Source: Alcaligenaceae bacterium 429 | GTDB taxonomy: Bacteria > Pseudomonadota > Gammaproteobacteria > Burkholderiales > Burkholderiaceae_B | DNA: 34,550 nt | Assembly: GCA_004791645.1 (NCBI GenBank) | Contig: SRSN01000009.1 | Coordinates: forward strand, 1-34,550 | Reading direction: 5' to 3' | Shown: positions 1 through 7,365 of the stretch, one piece after another | How the letters are laid out: each line of letters starts with the position of its first letter | Position numbering within the stretch: position 1 is the first letter of the stretch | Made by a program: the position numbers and the translations under genes | Notes under the pieces: generated by a model | What the model saw: only the letters and a program-made list of their open reading frames with translations | Told to the model about the DNA's origin: nothing | Databases searched by the model: none

Positions 1-249
1 ACGCAAAACGGTGCTTTCGCTCACTGCAACTAGCTTATTGCCTACCTTGACCTCGGGGATCTGCCATTGAGGTTTCTCGTACTCTTTGCCAAGTCTATAA
101 AGTAATTCATAGCCTGCTGCAATTTGACGTGAGACAGGGGTGTAAGACCAAGGGCTATAAGGGCTAGAAAACAACTCAGAGCCCTGACTGGAGAGGTTCA
201 CCAGTGGAGCCAGCATGGACCTTTGCCATTCATGTAGGTCGTAAAGCAT
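1..249 (-). CDS. phaZ: Polyhydroxyalkanoate depolymerase, intracellular (N-terminal part only)
   Basis: The frame opens at ATG (249-247) and runs off the window edge after 83 codons, so only the N-terminus is present. It begins MLYDLHEWQR and continues with SPYSPWSYTPVSRQIAAGYE, the hallmark start of cytoplasmic poly(3-hydroxybutyrate) depolymerases, in which a short helical lead precedes the alpha/beta hydrolase domain. The catalytic lipase-box cysteine or serine would lie outside the window. Enzymes of this family hydrolyse the cell's own PHB granules to mobilise stored carbon. The gene lies downstream of fdxA on the same strand but behind a terminator, and has its own candidate promoter and a palindromic operator at 373-387. 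The ribosome-binding site is weak. The family call rests on the N-terminal pattern alone. Confidence 0.7.
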   Translation of the reverse strand, partial: MLYDLHEWQRSMLAPLVNLSSQGSELFSSPYSPWSYTPVSRQIAAGYELLYRLGKEYEKPQWQIPEVKVGNKLVAVSESTVLR

Positions 250-360
250 AGATATTCTTTTTTATTGAGGTGAAACGCTTGTGCACTAAACGGGCCTTGT
301 GGCTGACCCGCTGAGCGATAAGTCGTCAGTGTATGCGAAGCTTATCTGCTGTGATACTTA

Positions 361-388
361 GTATTATCCTTGTGCTGCATTGCAGCAA
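361..388 (-). promoter_or_regulatory. Candidate phaZ promoter with PhaR-type palindrome
   Basis: Read on the minus strand, TTGCTG (388-383) and TAATAC (366-361) are separated by 16 bases, a plausible sigma70 promoter about 110 bases upstream of the phaZ ATG. The perfect palindrome TGCTGCA-T-TGCAGCA (373-387) overlaps the -35 box and spacer. It contains CTGC-N3-GCAG, the consensus described for the PHB-responsive repressor PhaR. The motif is seen directly; its role as an operator is inferred. Confidence 0.45.
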
Positions 389-398
389 TATTGGAGAC

Positions 399-425
399 AA
401 AAAAAAGAAGCCATAGGCTTCTTTT
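399..425 (-). terminator. Rho-independent terminator after fdxA
   Basis: On the minus strand a 10-bp stem (AAAAGAAGCC paired with GGCTTCTTTT, loop TAT) is followed by further T residues, about 30 bases past the fdxA stop. It should end the fdxA transcript and insulate phaZ. Confidence 0.75.
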
Positions 426-456
426 AGGGGCTTAAAAGCTGTTTTCAAACAACAGT

Positions 457-780
457 TTATCGCTCTAAATGCTCCAGTTTACCTTCAACGCCATTCCATT
501 CGTCGGCATCTTCCAAAGGTTTTTTGGAGCGGTTGATCATACCAAACTCAGGGCTGAGCTCGGCGTTTAGCGCAATAAACTTCACTTGATCTTCGGGTAC
601 GTCTTCTTCTGCAAAAATGGCGTTGGCCGGGCACTCTGGAATACAGACAGCACAGTCAATACACTCATCAGGATCAATTACCAAGAAGTTCGGACCTTCA
701 CGGAAACAGTCTACCGGACAGACATCAACACAGTCAGTGTATTTGCATTTGATACAGTTTTCGGTGACAACGTGGGTCAT
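457..780 (-). CDS. fdxA: 7Fe ferredoxin FdxA
   Basis: Small cytoplasmic electron carrier of 107 residues, the usual family length. It carries one 3Fe-4S and one 4Fe-4S cluster. The first cysteine set is C9, C12, C17, C21 and C25 ([17 protein letters not shown]). The second is in [12 protein letters not shown], near residues 40-51. The chosen ATG (780-778) gives the canonical start MTHVVTENC and has a GGAG site about 10 bases upstream. The frame stays open upstream to 960, but that extension reads as random sequence and lacks family similarity. The gene is monocistronic, with a clear terminator downstream. The redox partner cannot be told from context; the neighbouring flavodoxin-like gene is on the same strand but separated by about 240 bases. 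Confidence 0.95.
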   Translation of the reverse strand: MTHVVTENCIKCKYTDCVDVCPVDCFREGPNFLVIDPDECIDCAVCIPECPANAIFAEEDVPEDQVKFIALNAELSPEFGMINRSKKPLEDADEWNGVEGKLEHLER

Positions 781-1021
781 GGTAATGAGACTCCGGCTAG
801 AGAAAGCGAAACTGGACACCGGGCGATAAAAGCGCCTTATTTTGTGGTGTCTTAAGGTTAATGAATCGATTTTAACGAAAATTTTGCAATAAGCCTGCAA
901 AACCCCGCGCAACATACCTAGATTATGGGTAGTAAGTACATAGCTATAAATTACTTGCAAGCGTAATGTATCTGTCTAAGCATGTCTTTGCTCTGGGTCA
1001 GAAGATTCAGAGCATCCGCCA

Positions 1022-1543
1022 TTATAAGCACAGTAGGGCGGCTAGGTTCTCTCCGCAACGTTCGGCAGAAGCGAGTTGCGCACTCGTTAATTGTTTGGGT
1101 GCCAAAATTTCGTCAGCGTTGCTGGCGTTTGTGAGAACAATGACGGGGTCACAGGCTTGCTCAAGCCGCCAGCCAGTACAAATGCGCTGCAATTGTCGTA
1201 GGGCGCTGTGCCCGTCTGTGCCGGCACTAATGATTGCGGCATAAGGGCGGCCATTAAGCTGCTCTATTAATGCGTAATAGAGCCTATCAAAGCATTCCTT
1301 CATCGTACCGCTCAGGCTAGCCAGATTCTCTGGTGCACAAAACAGGTAGGCATCAGCGAGTAGAAAGTCTTCAGCAGTGGCTTCAGCCGCAGGCACACTG
1401 CGTACCTGAGCACTGTCAGTGCTTTCAAGCGCATGTAGGGCTCGTTGGGCGGCACCATATGCGGCTTGCATGGCTTGTTGACTGGCCCCTGTTCTAGAGT
1501 GCCAGACCATCAGTAATGTCTTTTTTTTAGGGCTATATAACAT
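1022..1543 (-). CDS. Flavodoxin-like / NADPH-dependent FMN reductase family protein
   Basis: A 173-residue alpha/beta protein with an N-terminal strand followed by the phosphate-binding loop HSRTGASQQ, typical of flavodoxin-fold FMN proteins. The central segment with FCAPENLASLSGTMKECFDR matches the second FMN-contacting loop. It is therefore a probable FMN-binding oxidoreductase whose substrate is unknown. Start choice: the frame can extend to a GTG at 1573, but a TATACT -10 hexamer for this strand lies at 1582-1577. That would put transcription start near 1570, so ATG 1543 (GCGAG 8 bases upstream) is preferred. The gene is divergent from relA. The fold is fairly sure, the specific enzyme is not. 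Confidence 0.75.
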   Translation of the reverse strand: MLYSPKKKTLLMVWHSRTGASQQAMQAAYGAAQRALHALESTDSAQVRSVPAAEATAEDFLLADAYLFCAPENLASLSGTMKECFDRLYYALIEQLNGRPYAAIISAGTDGHSALRQLQRICTGWRLEQACDPVIVLTNASNADEILAPKQLTSAQLASAERCGENLAALLCL

Positions 1544-1620
1544 CAAGGGGTCTCGCAGTGAAACGGTATCCACGCTAGTATATGGGTCTTAAGTGTGCTT
1601 CTGAACATTGGCCCCATTTT

Positions 1621-3867
1621 ATGCACTCCCCGTTACTCCCTTCTGCTGATACTCACGATCTATTATCTGATGCTGTGTGGTTAGAATCCTGCACGGCAGA
1701 TTTGGATGAGGCTGGGAAGAAGCTGGTAACCGCGGCGAGAGATAAGGTGGTCAAGGTGCTACCAGGACGTATCGCCAGCACGGGTGAGCCTTTAGATAGC
1801 CACGCGGCCATGATGGTGACGGTATTGGTAGGGCTGGGTTCTGATGCGGTAACGCGAGCCAGTGCCTTGTTGGCCGTGATGCCTGAGCTGGAAGACAACG
1901 AGAACAACACCCGTCCCGAAACCTTATCACGTGAGTTTGGCCCTGAAGTTGCTAAGCTGGTGCAAGGCACACGAGCCTTATACCGATTAGGTACGTTGAC
2001 GGCGCAGTCTGGCGACATAGGTGCGCCAGGTAGCGATCAGAAAGAAATGAAACGACGCATGTTGCTGGCGATGGCCGTTGACTTGCGTATTGTGTTGCTG
2101 CGCCTAGCCTCTAGATTGCAGTCGTTAAGCTGGTATGCCATCAGCAAAACTCCTTGTCCTGAGGCCTTTGCCAAAGAGACCATGGAGTTATACACACCCT
2201 TGGCAAATAGACTGGGGATTTGGCAGGTGAAGTGGGAAATGGAAGACTTTGCTTTCCGTTTTCTCAAGCCAGATGTGTATAAGCAAATAGCAAAACAGTT
2301 GGAAGAAAAACGCACCGAGCGTGAGAGTTTTATCACCAATGTAGTGCAACAGCTATCCGAAGCGCTCAAAGCTGAAGGTGTAGATGCAGAAGTGTATGGC
2401 AGGCCAAAACACATCTATAGCATTTGGAACAAGATGCGTAATAAGCATCTGGACTTTGATCAGCTCTTTGATTTGCGTGCATTGCGTGTAATTGTGGATG
2501 ACGAGCGCAGTTGCTATGCTGCCTTGGCCTTGATTCACGCTATGTGGACGCCTGTGCCGGCAGAGTTTGATGATTACATTTCCCGTCCTAAGCCCAATGG
2601 CTACCGTTCGCTGCACACAGTAGTAGCAGACGAGCAGGGGCGTTGTTTTGAAGTGCAGATTCGTACGCAAGAAATGCACGAATTTGCCGAATACGGGATG
2701 GCGGCACACTGGCGCTACAAAGAAGCGGGTGCCGCTGGTGGCAAAGTTGCGGCGACTGCAGATGAGCAGAAAATTGCGTGGATGCGCCAACTGTTGGCTT
2801 GGGATAAAAGCACACCCACTGCCGATAGCACTACGGCTGCGCCAGAGGCCGCACCCGCAACAGAAAGCCTGCAGGCTGAGCATGTCTATGTGTTAACACC
2901 ACAAGCGCGTGTGATTGAGCTTCCTGTGGGGGCGACTCCGGTTGATTTTGCTTATCACTTGCACACAGACTTGGGCCACCGTTGTCGTGGTGCCAAAGTT
3001 GATGGGCTGATGGTGCCGTTGTTGACACGCCTGCAAACGGGGCAAACGGTAGAAATTATTGCTGCCAAATCGGGCGGGCCATCGCGTGATTGGTTAAATG
3101 CACAGTTAGGTTTCTTGGCTAGCCCTCGTTCTAGAGCCAAAGTGCGGGCTTGGTTTAATGCGGTAGAGCTGCAGCAGCGCATGAGCCAAGGCCAGACTAT
3201 GGTCGAGAAAGAATTGCAGCGGTTGGGCAAAACAGCCACGAATTTAGAACAACTGGCTCAACGCCTAGGTTTTGCTCAGGCTGATGACTTATACGTCGCG
3301 GTTGCCAAAGATGAATTTAGTCTGCGCCATATAGAGCAGGCCTTTAAGCAGCCATCTGAGGCGCCAGTACAAGAAGACAACTCATCGCGTGTGTTCAATA
3401 GCGCGACGTCCAGTGTGACGCGTACCGGAAAAAGTGGTGTGTTGGTGGTGGGCGTAGACTCTTTGCTTACGCAATTAGCCCGTTGCTGTCGCCCTGCACC
3501 ACCCGATGAGATCGTGGGGTTTGTGACCCGCGGTCGTGGTGTGTCTATACACCGGCGTGATTGTCACTCGTTTTTGGGGTTGTCAGCGACACAACCTGAA
3601 CGGGTGATAGATGTGACATGGGGGGCAACAGGCGAAGCCCTGTATCCCGTCGACCTCTTTATACAAGCACAAGAAAATCCTAATCTGCTTAGAGATGTAT
3701 CCGAAGTATTTGCCCGGCTACGTTTAAACGTAGTGGGCGTGAATACGCAAAGCCGCCGATCGCTTAGCCAAATGGTCTTTACCGTAGAGGTAAACAGTGG
3801 CGAGCAGATTCAACGTGCCCTAACAGCCTTGAATGAGATTCCTGGCGTAGAAGCGGTGCGGCAATAG
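1621..3867 (+). CDS. relA: (p)ppGpp synthetase RelA
   Basis: Stringent-response enzyme that transfers pyrophosphate from ATP to GDP/GTP when ribosomes stall on uncharged tRNA. Order of domains: a degenerate N-terminal HD region (about residues 20-180) without the His-Asp hydrolase motif; the synthetase domain (about 220-340) with RPKHIYSIW, NGYRSLHTVV and EVQIRT; a TGS domain (about 419-480); and a C-terminal ACT domain (about 676-747). The stretch E315-F-D-D matches the EXDD signature of synthetase-only RelA rather than the RXKD of bifunctional Rel/SpoT. With the lost HD motif, this points to a synthetase-only protein. Start: an in-frame ATG at 1582 would add 13 residues that look non-native; neither ATG has a good ribosome-binding site. 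A separate SpoT is expected elsewhere in the genome. Confidence 0.93.
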   Translation: MHSPLLPSADTHDLLSDAVWLESCTADLDEAGKKLVTAARDKVVKVLPGRIASTGEPLDSHAAMMVTVLVGLGSDAVTRASALLAVMPELEDNENNTRPETLSREFGPEVAKLVQGTRALYRLGTLTAQSGDIGAPGSDQKEMKRRMLLAMAVDLRIVLLRLASRLQSLSWYAISKTPCPEAFAKETMELYTPLANRLGIWQVKWEMEDFAFRFLKPDVYKQIAKQLEEKRTERESFITNVVQQLSEALKAEGVDAEVYGRPKHIYSIWNKMRNKHLDFDQLFDLRALRVIVDDERSCYAALALIHAMWTPVPAEFDDYISRPKPNGYRSLHTVVADEQGRCFEVQIRTQEMHEFAEYGMAAHWRYKEAGAAGGKVAATADEQKIAWMRQLLAWDKSTPTADSTTAAPEAAPATESLQAEHVYVLTPQARVIELPVGATPVDFAYHLHTDLGHRCRGAKVDGLMVPLLTRLQTGQTVEIIAAKSGGPSRDWLNAQLGFLASPRSRAKVRAWFNAVELQQRMSQGQTMVEKELQRLGKTATNLEQLAQRLGFAQADDLYVAVAKDEFSLRHIEQAFKQPSEAPVQEDNSSRVFNSATSSVTRTGKSGVLVVGVDSLLTQLARCCRPAPPDEIVGFVTRGRGVSIHRRDCHSFLGLSATQPERVIDVTWGATGEALYPVDLFIQAQENPNLLRDVSEVFARLRLNVVGVNTQSRRSLSQMVFTVEVNSGEQIQRALTALNEIPGVEAVRQ

Positions 3868-3953
3868 TGCGGTTGTACTGGTAGAATAATTGTTTGGCTA
3901 CGAGTCTGGAGCAGGCTCGTATTGCTGTGGTTCTGATAAAAGCGAGTAAACCC

Positions 3954-5153
3954 TTGAAATCGTATACCTTACCTGACAGCACCGGCCATTTTGGCAAGTT
4001 TGGTGGTTCTTTCGTCTCTGAAACATTGGTACATGCGCTGGATGAATTGCGCGAGGCCTACGACCGTTACAAAGAAGATCCCGAATTCCAACGGGAGTTT
4101 GCTTACGAGCTTAAGCACTTTGTAGGGCGTCCGTCTCCGGTGTATCACGCACGTCGATGGTCGGAAGAACTTGGTGGTGCACAGATTTGGTTTAAACGCG
4201 AAGACTTGAACCATACTGGTGCACACAAGGTAAATAACTGTATTGGCCAAATTTTGTTGGCCAAGCGTATGGGCAAAACCCGCATCATTGCTGAAACCGG
4301 CGCTGGTCAACACGGCGTTGCGACAGCGACTGTTGCCGCTCGCTATGGTTTGGAATGTGTAGTGTACATGGGCAGCGAAGACGTACGCCGACAAGCCGCC
4401 AACGTCTATCGCATGAAACTGCTGGGTGCAACTGTAGTGCCTGTAGAGTCTGGTTCCCGTACGCTTAAAGATGCGCTGAATGAAGCCATGCGCGATTGGG
4501 TAACCAATGTAGAAAATACTTTCTACATTATTGGTACTGTGGCTGGTCCACACCCTTATCCCATGATGGTTCGCGATTTCCAGAGTGTGATTGGCGAAGA
4601 GTGTATTGAGCAGATGCCAGTAGATGCTGGTCGCCAACCTGATTATGTGGTGGCGGCGGTAGGTGGTGGTTCTAATGCCATGGGGATCTTTTATCCTTAC
4701 ATCAACTACGACGATGTGAAGTTAGTAGGCGTAGAGGCAGGTGGTCGTGGTATCGATACCCCAGAGCATGCAGCGTCTCTAAATGCAGGTACAGTGGGTG
4801 TGTTGCACGGTAACCGTACCTATGTGCTACAAGATGCTGCTGGCCAAATTCAAGCAACGCACTCAATCTCGGCAGGTTTGGATTACCCCGGTGTGGGGCC
4901 TGAGCATGCGTGGTTGAAGGATAGTGGCCGTGCGAACTATCAAATTGTGAACGACGACGAAGCACTGCAAGCCTTTCATCATTGCTGCCGTGTAGAGGGT
5001 ATTATGCCTGCGCTAGAGTCCTCGCATGCTTTGGCATGTGCAGCGCGTATGGCGCCTACATTGTCGTCCGACAAAATCATTCTGGTCAGCTTGTCCGGTC
5101 GTGGTGATAAAGATATGCATACCGTTGCTGAGTTCAGCGGTATCACCTTGTAA
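3954..5153 (+). CDS. trpB: Tryptophan synthase beta chain
   Basis: PLP enzyme that joins indole and serine to make tryptophan, working as an alpha2beta2 complex with TrpA. The PLP lysine is in HTGAHKVNN (about residue 92 from this start). The phosphate-cradle glycines are in [10 protein letters not shown], and the C-terminal SGRGDKD motif is intact. No ATG start exists. TTG at 3954 gives the family-typical [14 protein letters not shown] with a weak GCGAG site 7 bases upstream. A GTG at 3927 and a TTG at 3894 are also in frame and would add 9 or 20 residues. The gene follows relA by 86 bases, and trpA follows after 16 bases. Placement directly after relA, without trpF in front, differs from the common trpFBA order. 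Confidence 0.95.
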   Translation: MKSYTLPDSTGHFGKFGGSFVSETLVHALDELREAYDRYKEDPEFQREFAYELKHFVGRPSPVYHARRWSEELGGAQIWFKREDLNHTGAHKVNNCIGQILLAKRMGKTRIIAETGAGQHGVATATVAARYGLECVVYMGSEDVRRQAANVYRMKLLGATVVPVESGSRTLKDALNEAMRDWVTNVENTFYIIGTVAGPHPYPMMVRDFQSVIGEECIEQMPVDAGRQPDYVVAAVGGGSNAMGIFYPYINYDDVKLVGVEAGGRGIDTPEHAASLNAGTVGVLHGNRTYVLQDAAGQIQATHSISAGLDYPGVGPEHAWLKDSGRANYQIVNDDEALQAFHHCCRVEGIMPALESSHALACAARMAPTLSSDKIILVSLSGRGDKDMHTVAEFSGITL

Positions 5154-5169
5154 GGTTCGGGATTTAACT

Positions 5170-5988
5170 ATGTCAGAAACAAAAAATATACGCCTGGCCA
5201 ATTGTTTTGCGAAGCTGGAAGACCGCGCAGCCTTGATTCCTTATATCACTGCTGGTGATCCTTCTTTGACCGTAACGGTCCCTTTGATGCATGAGCTGGT
5301 TAAGGCAGGAGCTGATGTGATCGAGATGGGCGTGCCTTTCTCTGATCCTATGGCTGACGGCCCCGTTATCCAACGTGCAGCAGAACGCGCTGTGGCGCGT
5401 GGCGTTAGTCTGAGCATGGTGTTGGATATGGTGCGTGAGTTCCGTAAACAAGATAACACCACGCCTATAGTCTTGATGGGCTATGCCAATCCTATAGAAG
5501 CCATGGGGCAAGAGCATTTTGCGCAAGCCGCTGGTGAAGCTGGGGTAGACGGTGTGTTGACCGTGGATTACCCGCCCGAGGAATGCCAAGAGTTTGCTGG
5601 CATGTTGAGCAAAGCAGGTGTAGACCCGATTTTCCTATTAGCCCCTACTTCTACTGAAGCGCGTATGCAAAGCACCGCTAAGGTAGCGAGGGGTTACGTG
5701 TATTATGTGTCTCTAAAAGGTGTGACCGGTTCTGGTAGTTTGGATACCGATGCTGTAGCACGCCAATTGGAAGTTATTCGTAAGCACGTACATATTCCTG
5801 TAGGCGTAGGGTTCGGTATACGCGATGCTGAAAGCGCCAAGCGAGTAGGGGAGTGTGCGGACGCTGTGGTAATCGGCAGCAAGCTGATTGAAACCATGGA
5901 GGCAGCTTACGCCCAAAACAACAGTGATGACCAAGCTATTCAGGCGGCATCGCAGTGGTTAGCGCAAGTTCGACAAGCATTGAACTAG
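5170..5988 (+). CDS. trpA: Tryptophan synthase alpha chain
   Basis: A TIM-barrel protein of 272 residues that cleaves indole-3-glycerol phosphate to indole and glyceraldehyde-3-phosphate and channels indole to TrpB. The catalytic pair is visible as E52 ([11 protein letters not shown]) and D63 (MADGP). The phosphate-binding end VGFGIRD and VIGSKLIE are present. ATG at 5170 gives [16 protein letters not shown], the expected N-terminus; the open frame upstream overlaps trpB and is not coding. It is co-transcribed with trpB (16-base gap), with accD 112 bases downstream. Confidence 0.97.
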   Translation: MSETKNIRLANCFAKLEDRAALIPYITAGDPSLTVTVPLMHELVKAGADVIEMGVPFSDPMADGPVIQRAAERAVARGVSLSMVLDMVREFRKQDNTTPIVLMGYANPIEAMGQEHFAQAAGEAGVDGVLTVDYPPEECQEFAGMLSKAGVDPIFLLAPTSTEARMQSTAKVARGYVYYVSLKGVTGSGSLDTDAVARQLEVIRKHVHIPVGVGFGIRDAESAKRVGECADAVVIGSKLIETMEAAYAQNNSDDQAIQAASQWLAQVRQALN

Positions 5989-6015
5989 CGTAACAAGGGC
6001 TTCTCCGTATAGAAT

Positions 6016-6045
6016 CATGCACTTGTGTTTTTGCATTCGTGCATG
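6016..6045. promoter_or_regulatory. Inverted repeat in front of accD
   Basis: CATGCAC (6016-6022) and GTGCATG (6039-6045) are perfect 7-base inverted arms around a 16-base spacer, in the 112-base gap between trpA and accD. No T-tract long enough for a terminator follows. It may be a protein-binding site or an RNA hairpin ahead of accD. Role unproven. Confidence 0.3.
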
Positions 6046-6100
6046 TTGTTAAAAATTTGCTGGCGGCGTGAGCGGCGTCGTCTACTATCAGGATCACACC

Positions 6101-6976
6101 ATGAGTTGGCTCCAGAAAATTCTGCCTCCACGCATTAATCGTAACAACGAAAGCAGTCGTCGGGTTCCCGAAGGGCTATGGGTGAAATGCCCGTCGTGTG
6201 AGGTGGTGCTGTACAAAGAAGACTTGCAGGCCACATCGCATGTATGTCCTAAGTGCTCACACCATATGCGTATCAATGCACGCGATCGTATCGACGTGCT
6301 GCTGGATGCAGAGGGTAGGGTAGAAATCGGTTCCAATACCCGTCCAATGGATCCGCTGAAGTTCCGCGACTCCAAAAAATACCCTGATCGTATTGCTCAA
6401 GCTACCCGTGATACAGGCGAAAGCGAAGCCATGGTAGTTATGCAAGGTACGATTTTGGGCGTGCCAGCAGTAGCTGCTGTATTTAACTTCGATTTCATGG
6501 CTGGTTCCATGGGGTCTGTAGTGGGTGAGCGTTTTGTGCGCGGTGTTCAGGCGGCTATTGAATCCCGTTCTGCGTTTGTGTGTGTGACTGCCTCTGGTGG
6601 TGCACGTATGCAAGAGAGTCTGTTCTCGTTGATGCAGATGGCGAAAACAAATGCCATGTTGTGCAAATTATCTGAAGCTGGTTTGCCATTCATTAGTGTT
6701 CTCACTGACCCAACTATGGGCGGTGTATCAGCCAGTTTTGCCTTTATGGGCGATGTGGTGATGGCTGAACCTAATGCCTTGATCGGTTTTGCGGGTCCGC
6801 GTGTGATTGAGCAAACTGTACGTGAGAAATTGCCAGAAGGTTTCCAGCGTGCTGAGTTCTTGATGCAAAAAGGCGCTATCGATATGGTCGTAGATAGACG
6901 CGAGATGCAAAACGAGATTGCTAGTTTGATTGCCTTGTTGACGCGTCAGCCGGCAGAGGCTGTGCATAAGGCGTAA
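6101..6976 (+). CDS. accD: Acetyl-CoA carboxylase carboxyltransferase subunit beta
   Basis: Beta subunit (291 residues) of the carboxyltransferase that moves carboxyl from biotin carboxyl carrier protein to acetyl-CoA, giving malonyl-CoA, the first committed step of fatty acid synthesis; it works with AccA. The N-terminal zinc ribbon is complete (C30, C33, C49, C52). The crotonase-fold core has [16 protein letters not shown] and the oxyanion segment [12 protein letters not shown] 6101 gives [10 protein letters not shown], the usual start, with AGGA 9 bases upstream; the frame is open 11 codons further but lacks support. A structured terminator-like region follows. Confidence 0.96.
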   Translation: MSWLQKILPPRINRNNESSRRVPEGLWVKCPSCEVVLYKEDLQATSHVCPKCSHHMRINARDRIDVLLDAEGRVEIGSNTRPMDPLKFRDSKKYPDRIAQATRDTGESEAMVVMQGTILGVPAVAAVFNFDFMAGSMGSVVGERFVRGVQAAIESRSAFVCVTASGGARMQESLFSLMQMAKTNAMLCKLSEAGLPFISVLTDPTMGGVSASFAFMGDVVMAEPNALIGFAGPRVIEQTVREKLPEGFQRAEFLMQKGAIDMVVDRREMQNEIASLIALLTRQPAEAVHKA

Positions 6977-7024
6977 ACGCCATTAAGAATGCCGTGGCAG
7001 GGCGATAATGCTCCGCTACACATC

Positions 7025-7085
7025 AAAGGGTTGAGTAGGTGAAGAATGCGTGTAGCGCGCGATTCTGAGCTTCTCAGCCCTTTTT
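7025..7085 (+). terminator. Possible structured terminator of accD
   Basis: AAAGGGTTGAG (7025-7035) pairs with CTCAGCCCTTT (7073-7083) with one G-U pair, and T residues continue to 7085. Inside, GAATGCG...CGCGATTC can form a second hairpin with a bulge. Such a two-storey hairpin before a T-run could end the trp-accD transcript or be the 3' end of a small RNA. Confidence 0.4.
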
Positions 7086-7313
7086 GTATTTGGTGGCGAG
7101 GTCTCTTCTTGTGTGTTCAGGGTAAGGGAAGCAGAAAGCGGCTGTCTGATGGCTAAGGGGGTATTGAAGGCTTCTGCTCACTTGGCTGTAGGTAGTGGTG
7201 GTGCGCAGAGTGGAAGAAGCATGCGCTGAGGTGTGTGTGCTAAGAGCGATGGGCTGGCCTAGTTTCAGCGCTATTTGCGGGATGCGAGAGTACACCGTTA
7301 TGTCATAGCCAAT

Positions 7314-7348
7314 AAAAAACCCTCTTTGTTTTGCAAAGAGGGTTTTTT
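7314..7348. terminator. Bidirectional Rho-independent terminator between accD and rne
   Basis: A perfect 9-bp stem (CCCTCTTTG, 7320-7328, with CAAAGAGGG, 7334-7342), flanked by A6 on one side and T6 on the other. It is only 18 bases past the rne stop, so it mainly ends the rne transcript but also blocks read-through from accD. Confidence 0.88.
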
Positions 7349-7365
7349 GTACAGCGTGTTACGTC

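Larger units (their letters stand above)
6977..7365. other. 389-base gap between accD and rne, no gene seen
   Basis: The two genes converge on this gap. It holds a long imperfect stem ending in a T-run just after accD (7025-7085) and a strong bidirectional terminator next to rne (7314-7348). The only frame of note (73 codons, minus strand, 7074-7295) has no recognisable domain, no ribosome-binding site and a biased composition, so I do not call it a gene. Confidence 0.6.

Noticed and set aside
457-960. Longer fdxA frame starting at 960
   Set aside because: FdxA proteins start MTHVV and are 107 residues; the extra 60 residues cover the promoter region.
966-1244. 92-codon plus-strand frame opposite the flavodoxin-like gene
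   Set aside because: Shadow of the real minus-strand gene; Cys/Arg/Ser-rich with no domain.
5026-5169. Extended trpA frame reaching into trpB
   Set aside because: Out of frame with trpB and lacks TrpA similarity; ATG 5170 gives the standard N-terminus.
7074-7295. 73-codon minus-strand frame between accD and rne
   Set aside because: Ser/Thr-rich random-looking translation, no start signal, overlaps the accD terminator candidate.
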